Source: CALVZT01 sp964368755
Lineage (GTDB): Bacteria; Bacillota; Clostridia; Christensenellales; UBA1242
NCBI GenBank assembly: GCA_964368755.1
Contig: CAYJCR010000004.1
Location: 1-64,000 of the forward strand
Reading direction: 5' to 3'
DNA length: 64,000 nt
In this document: piece after piece, positions 51,055 through 59,709 of the stretch
Layout of the letters: each line of letters starts with the position of its first letter
Position numbering within the stretch: position 1 is the stretch's first letter
The notes under the pieces: model-generated
Database searches by the model: none
Told to the model about the DNA's origin: nothing
Seen by the model: only the letters and a program-made list of their open reading frames with translations
Program-made: the position numbers and the translations under genes

Positions 51055-53427
51055 ATGTATAATAAAGAAAAAGTAGAGTATTATGCCCACAAATATAATC
51101 TGAGCCCAATAGTTATTGAGTTGATTTTTGCACGTGGCATTGACGAGAATGACATTGACAAATACCTTAGTCCATCACTTGCTAACTTACATGACCCATA
51201 TCTTCTCAATGATATGAAAGAGTTTGTTAGCCGTGTTGAGAAGGCTATTGCGTCTAAAGAAAAAGTTCTAATCTTCGGAGATTATGATGTTGACGGAGTC
51301 AGCGCAAGCGCTATACTTATCAAATATTTTTCGAGCAGGAACTTCTATGTTGATTATTATTTGCCTAATAGATATATAGACGGATACGGACTCACAAACG
51401 AAGTCATTGATAAGATTAAGTTACAATACAACCCATCACTTATTATAACCGTTGACTGTGGCATATCTTGTCATGAAGAAGTTGAGTATGCAAAGAAAGT
51501 TGGCATAGAGATAATCATAAGTGATCACCACGATATACCAGAGATAGTTCCAAAGACTTTGGTTATTAACCCAAAACTTCCTAATCAGAAATATCCTTTT
51601 AGTCAATTGTGTGGCACGGGAGTTGCTTTTAAGATTGTACAAGCGCTTGGTGGGCTCGATGAAGCGAAGAAGTTCCTTGGCATATGCGCAATAGCAACAA
51701 TAGCCGATATTGTTCCACTTATTGATGAGAATAGAATAATTGTTAGTTGTGGACTTAGAGTCTTGGATAGAACTCTTCCAACTGGCATCAAGGCCCTTAT
51801 GCGAGAGAACAAACTTGCGTTAGAACAAGTAACAGCAAGCGATATCGCATACAAACTATCTCCTAAGATAAATGCCGCAGGAAGGATGGGAGATGCTTCT
51901 GTTGCGCTTAAGTTGTATCTAGAAGAGAATAAGCAGATCATTGCAGATACTATCCAGAATCTCAATGATATGAATATTGCAAGACAAGCTTTGTGCAATA
52001 AGATTTATGATGAAGCCAAAGATCGTTTGTCAAAAATTAACATATCCAATTACTTTTCTTTAGTTCTTTCATCCAAAGATTGGGATGCCGGTGTATTAGG
52101 TATAGTTGCTGCAAAAATTGCAGGCGAGTTCAATCGTCCAACTGTGCTATTCTCTCAGGTAGGAGATGAACTCAAAGGTTCTGCTAGGAGTGTCAATGAT
52201 ATCAATATATTCGACACAATTACTAGTATCAAAGAAGTAGTTGAAGCATTTGGTGGGCATAAGATGGCAGCTGGGCTTACTATTAAGGCAAAGAATTACA
52301 AGAACTTTATTAACAGCCTCAATGCGGCTCTCAAAGCCAAATATACTATGTTTGACCTCGTTCCAAGAGATGACTACGATTATGAGATCAACCCTGATCA
52401 AATAACCAACAAACTTGTCAATGATCTTAATCTACTCGAGCCATATGGTGTTGGTAACGAGAAGCCAACTTTTGCTATATCTACAAACAAGGTATACGCA
52501 GCATCAATGAATAACTATATCAATCACCTTAATATTACTGCCGATAACTTCAATATTGTAGCATTCAATAGTTTCAAATACCTTCATATGCTCAAGAATA
52601 CTGAATCTCAGCAGATACTATTTGAATTGCAGAAGAACGAATACAAAGGTAAGTCTTATACCAAGGGCATAGCCAAGAAGATAAAAACAGGTATTATTAT
52701 CAAACCAAAAGAGGACTTGCTGTATGGTCAGTACTTGAAACAATTGTCATATACCAATGCCGATTGTTTGATCAAAGAGTATGCTGCAAATGAACTTGAC
52801 AAACTAGTTGACACAGCTATACAGATGCCTTTTGGCAATTTGTTCATTGCCAATAATTATCAGACATATATGGACTTTGTCAAACGTGCAAATACGAAGA
52901 ATCTCAAGCTTGTTAATGATTTGTTATTTGTATCTCAGAACAATGGACTCAATACTATTTTGCTTGGCCCAATCGGGAACAAAGACTTTAGTTCTTTTAA
53001 CAAAATTGTATTCCTTGATGCAATATTGGACAAGAGTTATCTTGGTAGGATATCTAAGGATACAAAAGCAAAGATTTTTATTCCAAAGGATAAGAAGTTT
53101 CCACGAGAGTTATTCGATAATCTTGTTGATGATAGGCAAGTGTTCGGAGAATATTTTAAGGGATTTAGTACTCTTGCTAGCAAGCGATTGTCATACCTTG
53201 ATGAGTTCGATATATATAAGCAATACAAGATACATTTCCCAGACAAAAAAGTCAATTACAAGCAGTTTGTATATTGTCTATATACATTTATCGAGCTTGG
53301 AATATTTGATCTTATTGAGGATAATGATTACCTTATTATCAAAGAAAACGAGAAGGTTTTTGCACCACTTAACAATTCTACATTCTACAATAGAGTGAGC
53401 TTTTTGCTCAAAGCTGCAGGAAAATGA
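51055..53427 (+). CDS. recJ: Single-stranded-DNA exonuclease RecJ
   Basis: 5'-3' exonuclease of the DHH family, used in RecFOR recombination and mismatch/base-excision repair. The 790-residue protein has motif I FGDYDVDGVSASAIL, motif III ISDHHDIPE, the DHHA1 domain with FGGHKMAAGLTI (about 395-405), an OB fold and a long C-terminal extension usual for Firmicutes RecJ. AAAGGAC precedes the ATG. It overlaps hemZ by four bases. Confidence 0.95.
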   Translation: MYNKEKVEYYAHKYNLSPIVIELIFARGIDENDIDKYLSPSLANLHDPYLLNDMKEFVSRVEKAIASKEKVLIFGDYDVDGVSASAILIKYFSSRNFYVDYYLPNRYIDGYGLTNEVIDKIKLQYNPSLIITVDCGISCHEEVEYAKKVGIEIIISDHHDIPEIVPKTLVINPKLPNQKYPFSQLCGTGVAFKIVQALGGLDEAKKFLGICAIATIADIVPLIDENRIIVSCGLRVLDRTLPTGIKALMRENKLALEQVTASDIAYKLSPKINAAGRMGDASVALKLYLEENKQIIADTIQNLNDMNIARQALCNKIYDEAKDRLSKINISNYFSLVLSSKDWDAGVLGIVAAKIAGEFNRPTVLFSQVGDELKGSARSVNDINIFDTITSIKEVVEAFGGHKMAAGLTIKAKNYKNFINSLNAALKAKYTMFDLVPRDDYDYEINPDQITNKLVNDLNLLEPYGVGNEKPTFAISTNKVYAASMNNYINHLNITADNFNIVAFNSFKYLHMLKNTESQQILFELQKNEYKGKSYTKGIAKKIKTGIIIKPKEDLLYGQYLKQLSYTNADCLIKEYAANELDKLVDTAIQMPFGNLFIANNYQTYMDFVKRANTKNLKLVNDLLFVSQNNGLNTILLGPIGNKDFSSFNKIVFLDAILDKSYLGRISKDTKAKIFIPKDKKFPRELFDNLVDDRQVFGEYFKGFSTLASKRLSYLDEFDIYKQYKIHFPDKKVNYKQFVYCLYTFIELGIFDLIEDNDYLIIKENEKVFAPLNNSTFYNRVSFLLKAAGK

Positions 53428-54788
53428 TGAAGACAAATCTAGAAAGTTATGAAAGTGATTTTAACGAAATAGTTGTATTGTTTGATAACACCAAACAATT
53501 GCCAATAGTCGCTAACTTTGAAGACAAGGCTGGCGAGCTTTGTTGTGCGATTGATATTTTGGACAAACATTATGATATTGTCAAAAAGAACTTGACTAAT
53601 CTGCCTCAAGAGAAGTTTATCAAACGTTTTGCAAAAATCAGTTTGTATCAAGCATTGTCTGATTATTACAACAAATCTATGCCTTGGGGTGCTTTGACAG
53701 GAGTACATCCATCGGCTATCGCTCATGAGTATTACAATCGCAATAATAATTATAATACGACTAGGAGAGAGTTGATAAGAGATTTTTTACTCTCAGAAGC
53801 TAAGGCTGACCTTGTTATTGATATAATAAAGAATCAAAGGTGTATCATTAACAACCCAAAGGATATAGATATATATGTACATATACCTTTCTGCAATGGA
53901 AGATGCACATATTGCACCTTCTTCAGCAATGACATCAACAAATGTAGTTCTTCAGTAGATGCGTATATAGAGGCATTGATTGTAGAGTTAGAAGCTGTCA
54001 AGGAGATGGTAGCAAGTAAGTTCTATGTTGTCAGGAGTATCTATATAGGTGGAGGGACGCCTACTGCTTTAACTGCTCAACAACTACGCAAGATACTTGC
54101 TTGTCTCAAATATCATACAACTGAGTTCACAGTAGAATGTGGTAGAGCAGATAGTATTACGGAGGAAAAACTCCAAGTCCTCAAAGATGCAGGAGTGACC
54201 AGAATATCTATCAATCCACAGACTTTTTGTGACAAAACACTCAAATTGATAGGAAGAAGACATACAGTAAGTCAAGTCATAGAGGCATACAAACTAGCAC
54301 TCAAATACAACTTTGATATCAATATGGATTTGATTGCTGGGTTGCCAAATGAAACTATGCGTAATTTCAAAAAATCTATTGATATGGCTGTTGAGTTCGC
54401 TCCGGCTAACATTACAGTACATACTTTATCTCTCAAACGTGGCAACCTGATAGATGAGACTACTATTCAAGTAGATGAAGTTGGCAAAATGGTTGACTAT
54501 GCAAGTACGACACTTAGGGCTAATGACTATCAACCATACTACTTGTATAGGCAAAAAAGAATAAGTGGTGGACACGAAAATGTTGGGTATTGTAAGTCAG
54601 GTAAGGCATGTATTTATAATATAGACAGCATTGAAGAATCATCATCAATTATCGCTGTTGGCAGTGGTGCAATATCCAAAAAAGTTGGGGCAAATGGCAA
54701 TATAGTTAGACAATCCAACTCAAAGGATCTATTAGATTACATATATAGAGTAAGTGAGTATATTGCTAAGAAAACAGAAATATTCTAA
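53424..54788 (+). CDS. hemZ: Radical-SAM coproporphyrinogen III oxidase-like HemZ
   Basis: Member of the HemN/HemZ family. The 454-residue protein has an N-terminal extension of about 145 residues, then the radical-SAM motif CNGRCTYC in HIPFCNGRCTYCTFFS, IGGGTPTAL and ISINPQTFCDKTL, all as in oxygen-independent coproporphyrinogen oxidases. In anaerobes the family also includes heme chaperones (HemW), so haem synthesis is not proven; no other hem genes are nearby. Translation is coupled to recJ (ATGA overlap). Confidence 0.88.
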   Translation: MMKTNLESYESDFNEIVVLFDNTKQLPIVANFEDKAGELCCAIDILDKHYDIVKKNLTNLPQEKFIKRFAKISLYQALSDYYNKSMPWGALTGVHPSAIAHEYYNRNNNYNTTRRELIRDFLLSEAKADLVIDIIKNQRCIINNPKDIDIYVHIPFCNGRCTYCTFFSNDINKCSSSVDAYIEALIVELEAVKEMVASKFYVVRSIYIGGGTPTALTAQQLRKILACLKYHTTEFTVECGRADSITEEKLQVLKDAGVTRISINPQTFCDKTLKLIGRRHTVSQVIEAYKLALKYNFDINMDLIAGLPNETMRNFKKSIDMAVEFAPANITVHTLSLKRGNLIDETTIQVDEVGKMVDYASTTLRANDYQPYYLYRQKRISGGHENVGYCKSGKACIYNIDSIEESSSIIAVGSGAISKKVGANGNIVRQSNSKDLLDYIYRVSEYIAKKTEIF

Positions 54789-54814
54789 TATATATATTAC
54801 TTTAACAAAAACAC

Positions 54815-54843
54815 TTTACAAATGAAGAATTGTGTGTTACAAT
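54815..54843 (+). promoter_or_regulatory. Promoter of rpsO-pnp
   Basis: TTTACA, a 17-base spacer, then TACAAT. The leader of about 80 bases is GTACCTAGGAC-containing and could fold, but I do not recognise a known element. Confidence 0.75.
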
Positions 54844-54928
54844 GCAACACGTACCTAGGACAAGGTTTTTCCGATTTAACTCCACGATTTGCTTTGTTCT
54901 TGGCGAATAATAATAAAGGAGAATAACT

Positions 54929-55189
54929 ATGAATAAGGATAAGAAGAAAGAGATTATCACAAGCTTTGCTACCAAAGAAGGCGACACTGGTTCAACAGAA
55001 GTCCAAGTAGCATTACTTACTGAGAGAATCAATCACTTAACTGAGCATCTTAAGGTCAATCAGAATGACAAGCACTCAAGAAGAGGTTTGCTTCAAATGG
55101 TTGGTACAAGAAAAGGTTTGCTCAAATACCTTGAGAGCAAGGATATCGAAAGATACCGTGAGCTTAAGAAAAAATTAAACATCAGATAA
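54929..55189 (+). CDS. rpsO: 30S ribosomal protein S15
   Basis: An 86-residue primary 16S rRNA-binding protein with KEGDTGSTEVQVALLTERINHLTEHLK and HSRRGLLQMVGTRKGLLKYL, the S15 core. AAAGGAG precedes the ATG. pnp follows after 95 bases, the conserved rpsO-pnp order. Confidence 0.97.
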   Translation: MNKDKKKEIITSFATKEGDTGSTEVQVALLTERINHLTEHLKVNQNDKHSRRGLLQMVGTRKGLLKYLESKDIERYRELKKKLNIR

Positions 55190-55284
55190 TTTAATAGCGG
55201 GGGAAATTGTTAGGATTTTTCTCGCTATTTCATTTATAGGGACGAATTATATATCCCTAGTACAAATTAACAAGGAGAAAATAA

Positions 55285-57372
55285 ATGAAAAAAGGTAGTA
55301 TTTTTGAAACTACAGTTGGCGGAAGAAAGCTCACTGTAGAGATCGGTAAGTACGCAGAGCAAGCCAATGGTTCATGTTTCGTTCGTTGTGGAGAAACTGT
55401 TGTTCAAGCCAACGTTACTATGGCCAAAGACCCAAGACCTGGCATTGATTTCTTCCCACTCGGAGTTGACTTCGAAGAGAAGATGTATGCCGTAGGTAAG
55501 ATCCCTGGTGGATTTAAGAAGAGAGAAGGAAGACCAAGTGATAAAGCAATACTTACATCACGTCTTATTGATAGACCATTAAGACCATTGTTCCCAAAAG
55601 GATTTTACAATGATGTCGCTGTTGTAACTACTGCATTGTCAGTAGATAGCAATATCGCTCCAGAGCCACTTGCTATGATAGCATCATCAGTAGCATTGTC
55701 TATATCAGACATTCCATTTGCTGGTCCAACAGGATCTGTTGCAGTTGGTCTTATTGATGGCAAATATATCATCAACCCAGACAACGAGCAGAGAGAAAAG
55801 AGCGAGATGTATGTATACGTAAGTGGTACATCAGAAGCAATACTTATGGTTGAGGCTGGTGCAAAAGAAGTTAGCGAGAAACAAATGCTTGGCGCTATAA
55901 TGTTTGCTCATGAAGAGATCAAGAAGATTGTTGAGTTCCAGAACAAGATTGTTAAGAAGATTGGCAAAGATAAGAATACCAAAGTTAAGATTATGTTGCC
56001 AGATGAGAAGATTAACAGTGATGTTAGAGAGTTCAGCACCAAGTTGTTAGAGAAAGTTTATAGCAACTATGATAGAGATAAGAGAAAGGCAGCTCAAGAA
56101 GAAGCAGAAGAGAAGATTTTTGAGCATTTTGCAGACATCTATCCAGAAGATACTAAGACTATTGGAGAGATCCTTAATAAGTTAGCCAAAGAGATCGTAA
56201 GAGAGAAGATCCTAACTAAGGGTGTTCGTCCAGATGGAAGAAAGCTCGACGAGATTAGACCTATTTGGTGTGAAGTTGGTATCTTACCAAGAGTACACGG
56301 TAGTGCTGTATTTACTCGTGGTCAGACACAAGCCCTCACTACATGTACTTTGGGTACAATAAGTGAAGTGCAGAAACTTGAAGGTCTTGATGATGAAGAC
56401 GCAAAGAGATACATTCACCATTACAATATGCCTCCTTATGCTACTGGCGAAGCTAGACAGCTTAAGAGCCCAGGACGTAGAGAGATAGGTCATGGTGCAT
56501 TGGCAGAAAGAGCCCTAGAGCCAGTTATACCAAGTGAGGAAGAGTTCCCATATGCACTTAGACTTGTATCAGAAGTTTTGTCTTCTAACGGTTCTTCTTC
56601 TATGGCTAGTACTTGTGGTTCAACACTCGCTCTTATGGATGCAGGTGTTCCAATCAAAGCTCCAGTTGCTGGTATTGCAATGGGACTTATCAAAGATCCA
56701 AACTCTAAGAAAGTAGCAGTTCTAAGTGATATTCAAGGTCTTGAAGATTTTTATGGCGATATGGACTTCAAAGTAACTGGTACTGAGAAAGGTATCACAG
56801 CTATCCAGATGGATATTAAGATCAAAGGTATCGATGAGAATATCCTAAAGACAGCTTTGGAACAAGCTAGACTTGGTAGAATGCATATCCTAGGCATTAT
56901 GCTCAAGACTATCAAAGAGCCACGCAAAGAGTTATCAAAATATGCTCCTAAGATCATATCTTTCAACATTGACCCTGATAAGATCAGAGATGTCATTGGT
57001 ACTGGTGGTAAGGTAATCAACAAGATTATCGAAGAAACAGGTGTTAAGATTGATATTGATGACAATGGACTAGTATTCATCGCATCAATTGATGACAAGA
57101 TGGCTGCTAAGGCAAAGAGTATTATCCTTGGTATTACAGAAGATCTTGAAGCAGGTAAGACTTACGAAGGCAAAGTTGTAAGAATAATGCAATTTGGCGC
57201 TTTTGTTGAAGTTGCTCCTGGCAAAGATGGAATGATACATATATCTAAGCTCGCTAAAGAAAGAGTAGAGAAAGTAACTGATATTGTTAATATTGGCGAT
57301 ACAGTTAAGGTCGAAGTTCTCAAAGTTGACGAGAAAGGTAGAGTAGACTTCAAACTTGTTAAGAAACTATAA
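55285..57372 (+). CDS. pnp: Polyribonucleotide nucleotidyltransferase (PNPase)
   Basis: 3'-5' phosphorolytic exoribonuclease. The 695-residue protein has two RNase PH domains (ending near residue 545; second catalytic region GHGALAERALEPVIP and TCGSTLALMDAG), a KH domain (DKIRDVIGTGGKVINKIIEETG) and an S1 domain (EGKVVRIMQFGAFVEVAPGKDGMIHIS). AAGGAG precedes the ATG; a terminator follows. Confidence 0.97.
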   Translation: MKKGSIFETTVGGRKLTVEIGKYAEQANGSCFVRCGETVVQANVTMAKDPRPGIDFFPLGVDFEEKMYAVGKIPGGFKKREGRPSDKAILTSRLIDRPLRPLFPKGFYNDVAVVTTALSVDSNIAPEPLAMIASSVALSISDIPFAGPTGSVAVGLIDGKYIINPDNEQREKSEMYVYVSGTSEAILMVEAGAKEVSEKQMLGAIMFAHEEIKKIVEFQNKIVKKIGKDKNTKVKIMLPDEKINSDVREFSTKLLEKVYSNYDRDKRKAAQEEAEEKIFEHFADIYPEDTKTIGEILNKLAKEIVREKILTKGVRPDGRKLDEIRPIWCEVGILPRVHGSAVFTRGQTQALTTCTLGTISEVQKLEGLDDEDAKRYIHHYNMPPYATGEARQLKSPGRREIGHGALAERALEPVIPSEEEFPYALRLVSEVLSSNGSSSMASTCGSTLALMDAGVPIKAPVAGIAMGLIKDPNSKKVAVLSDIQGLEDFYGDMDFKVTGTEKGITAIQMDIKIKGIDENILKTALEQARLGRMHILGIMLKTIKEPRKELSKYAPKIISFNIDPDKIRDVIGTGGKVINKIIEETGVKIDIDDNGLVFIASIDDKMAAKAKSIILGITEDLEAGKTYEGKVVRIMQFGAFVEVAPGKDGMIHISKLAKERVEKVTDIVNIGDTVKVEVLKVDEKGRVDFKLVKKL

Positions 57373-57383
57373 TAGATGAATAA

Positions 57384-57411
57384 AACACCAGCTATCTGGT
57401 GTTTTTTTTAT
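57384..57411 (+). terminator. Terminator of pnp
   Basis: AAACACCAG-ctat-CTGGTGTTT stem, then a run of eight T overall. Confidence 0.9.
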
Positions 57412-57475
57412 GCAAATAACGAGAACTGTCTCATAATTTGATATCAAATTACATAGAATGTAAGGGAGAAGAATT

Positions 57476-58204
57476 ATGAAAGTTTTTGTAATAAATAAAA
57501 AAAGTTTTTTCTATACTATATCTACGATTGTGATTGTTGTGGTACTTGCGATAACCGGTATTGTCGCTTTTGTATCTCCAATCCAAGTTGTAAGTGCAAG
57601 CAATTCTTTGGGTGCAATATACAAAGGCGATGAAAGTACCAACAATGTCTCGATTATGATCAATGTATATTGGGGTAATGAATATATCGAACCCATCTTA
57701 GATATTCTTGATCAAAACAATGTCAAAGCGACATTCTTCGTAGGTGGTAGTTGGGTAGCAAGAAATAATGATGTGTTACAAGCAATATTTAATCGTGGAC
57801 ACGAAATCGGCAATCATGGATATAATCATCTTGACCATACTACACTTGGCGATGCTATCCAAAAGAAAGAGATTGAATCGAACCATTCGTTAGTAAAAGA
57901 ACTGATAGGTGTAGATATGACGGTATTTGCACCACCATCTGGTGCGTATAATAAGAAAACAGTAGAGATTGCCACTAGTCTAGGTTATAGTACCATTATG
58001 TGGAGTAAGGATACGATCGATTGGAGAGATAAAGACAGCACTTTGATATATTCTAGAGCTGTTAAGGATATCTCTAATGGAGACTTAATACTTATGCATC
58101 CAACAGAGAAGACTGTTGAGGCATTGCCTGATATTATCAAGACAATTAAGAATAACGGCTACAATCTTGTAACTGTAAGTCAAAATATAAATATTAGTAT
58201 ATAA
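57476..58204 (+). CDS. Polysaccharide deacetylase-like protein (YlxY/PdaB type), probably inactive or altered
   Basis: A 242-residue secreted or membrane-anchored NodB-fold protein with an N-terminal hydrophobic segment (about 14-36). The usual FDDGP metal site is replaced by SIMINVYWGNEY, which lacks the Asp pair; the second site HxxxH is kept in GHEIGNHGYNHLDH, and the APPSGAYN and ILMHPTEKT motifs are present. It sits between pnp and an M16 peptidase gene, as ylxY does in B. subtilis. The deacetylase activity is doubtful from the missing Asp. AAGGGAG precedes the ATG. Confidence 0.85.
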   Translation: MKVFVINKKSFFYTISTIVIVVVLAITGIVAFVSPIQVVSASNSLGAIYKGDESTNNVSIMINVYWGNEYIEPILDILDQNNVKATFFVGGSWVARNNDVLQAIFNRGHEIGNHGYNHLDHTTLGDAIQKKEIESNHSLVKELIGVDMTVFAPPSGAYNKKTVEIATSLGYSTIMWSKDTIDWRDKDSTLIYSRAVKDISNGDLILMHPTEKTVEALPDIIKTIKNNGYNLVTVSQNINISI

Positions 58205-58274
58205 TTGTGTAAATCGTTTAATAATAGTTTTCGTTTGTGATAAAATAACTATTGAAAAACATCTAAGGGAGCAT

Positions 58275-59546
58275 ATGATGACTGCTATTCTAAAAACATT
58301 AAAGACAGGGTTGAGAGTAATCAACGAATATGATGCCAACAAGGCAGGAGCAAGTGTGTTGATACATATCAAAGCCGGTTCTATGTATGAGACTGATGCA
58401 AATAGTGGCATATCTCACTTGATAGAACATATGCTATTCAAAGGTACAACTGCACGAACTAGCCAACAGATAACTGAGGAGTTCGAGAATATCGGCGCAA
58501 GCATTAACGCATATACAAAGTCAGAAAGTACGTGTTTTTATGCCACAGCACTTGAAGAGAATATCGAGAAGTGTTGTGAGATATTCGCTGATATGATATA
58601 TAATTCTTCCTTTGATGAGAATGAACTTGCCAAAGAGAAGAAGGTAGTCTATGAAGAGATGGCTATGTACAATGATGACCCAGGAAGTGTTGCGTTTGAC
58701 GAGTTTCAGAGATTGTTCTACAAAGGCACATATCTCGAAAGACCAATTATCGGTAATAAAAAGAGCGTATCTGCTATTACCTCCGAAGATTGTAAATCAT
58801 ATACTAGCAAATACTATGTTGAGCCTAATATAATTATTTCTTTTGCAGGTGGCGTAACTGATGAAAAAGCCATGAAGTTAGCCAAAAAATACTTTAATAA
58901 GTCCAAGGTTAATCAATCACCCAATATTGCCGTGTCTACTGATAGAACATTGTTGTCACCCAAGATGGCTTTTTCTGCTAAGAAAAAAGATGTCAATCAA
59001 GCATGGGTTGTCATTGGATTCCCTGCACATAACAACCTATCTGGGCTCAAATCAACATACTCTCTTATAGACTTTGTCCTTGGTGAAGGTATGAGTTCAA
59101 AGTTATTCCAGAAAGTTAGGGAAGAGCTTGGACTTGTGTATAGTATACATGCATACACCGAACAAAGTGCTATTGGGGGAGCAATGATGATACTATTTGG
59201 TACCAACAACGATAGTGCTGGCAAGGCCATTCAGACAGTAAAGAATGTGCTAGATGACATTGTTGCCAATGGCATATCTCAGACAGAATATGAGAGGGCT
59301 CGTACATACAAGAAGACTTCGGTAGTTTTCTCATCAGAGACGACTATCAACATAGCAAGAAAAAATGCAGATTATGTCGCAATATATAACAGGACATATG
59401 ACGTCCAGAGTAGAATAGAAGATCTAGAAAAAGTTTCAATTAAGCAAATAAATAACACCATTGCTGATATATTCAACACAAAAAATATTTGTGGAGCGAT
59501 AGTAAGTAATGCTCCTAAGTTGAAGGTATTTGAACCATTAAAGTAA
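58275..59546 (+). CDS. M16-family zinc peptidase (MlpA/YmxG type)
   Basis: A 423-residue peptidase with the inverted zinc motif HxxEH in ISHLIEHMLFKGT and the downstream third ligand Glu in YEEMAMYNDD. The family's two-domain layout is complete, the second domain carrying GLVYSIHAY. In B. subtilis the gene at this position is mlpA (ymxG). AAGGGAG precedes the ATG. Its substrate is unknown; processing of peptides or signal sequences is a general family role. Confidence 0.9.
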   Translation: MMTAILKTLKTGLRVINEYDANKAGASVLIHIKAGSMYETDANSGISHLIEHMLFKGTTARTSQQITEEFENIGASINAYTKSESTCFYATALEENIEKCCEIFADMIYNSSFDENELAKEKKVVYEEMAMYNDDPGSVAFDEFQRLFYKGTYLERPIIGNKKSVSAITSEDCKSYTSKYYVEPNIIISFAGGVTDEKAMKLAKKYFNKSKVNQSPNIAVSTDRTLLSPKMAFSAKKKDVNQAWVVIGFPAHNNLSGLKSTYSLIDFVLGEGMSSKLFQKVREELGLVYSIHAYTEQSAIGGAMMILFGTNNDSAGKAIQTVKNVLDDIVANGISQTEYERARTYKKTSVVFSSETTINIARKNADYVAIYNRTYDVQSRIEDLEKVSIKQINNTIADIFNTKNICGAIVSNAPKLKVFEPLK

Positions 59547-59562
59547 CACTTATATCATAATG

Positions 59563-59591
59563 CTGAAGAGATTTTTCTCTTCAGTTTTTTT
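59563..59591 (+). terminator. Terminator of the M16 peptidase gene
   Basis: CTGAAGAG / CTCTTCAG stem, then seven T. Confidence 0.88.
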
Positions 59592-59709
59592 ATTATCAAT
59601 TTATCTTTTGTTAAATAATAGTAAATTATTGAAGGCATTTTGTTTGTATTATAATTATATAATATGGTATACTTATTGTAGCAATTAAGGATATAAAAGG
59701 GGTAGACTC

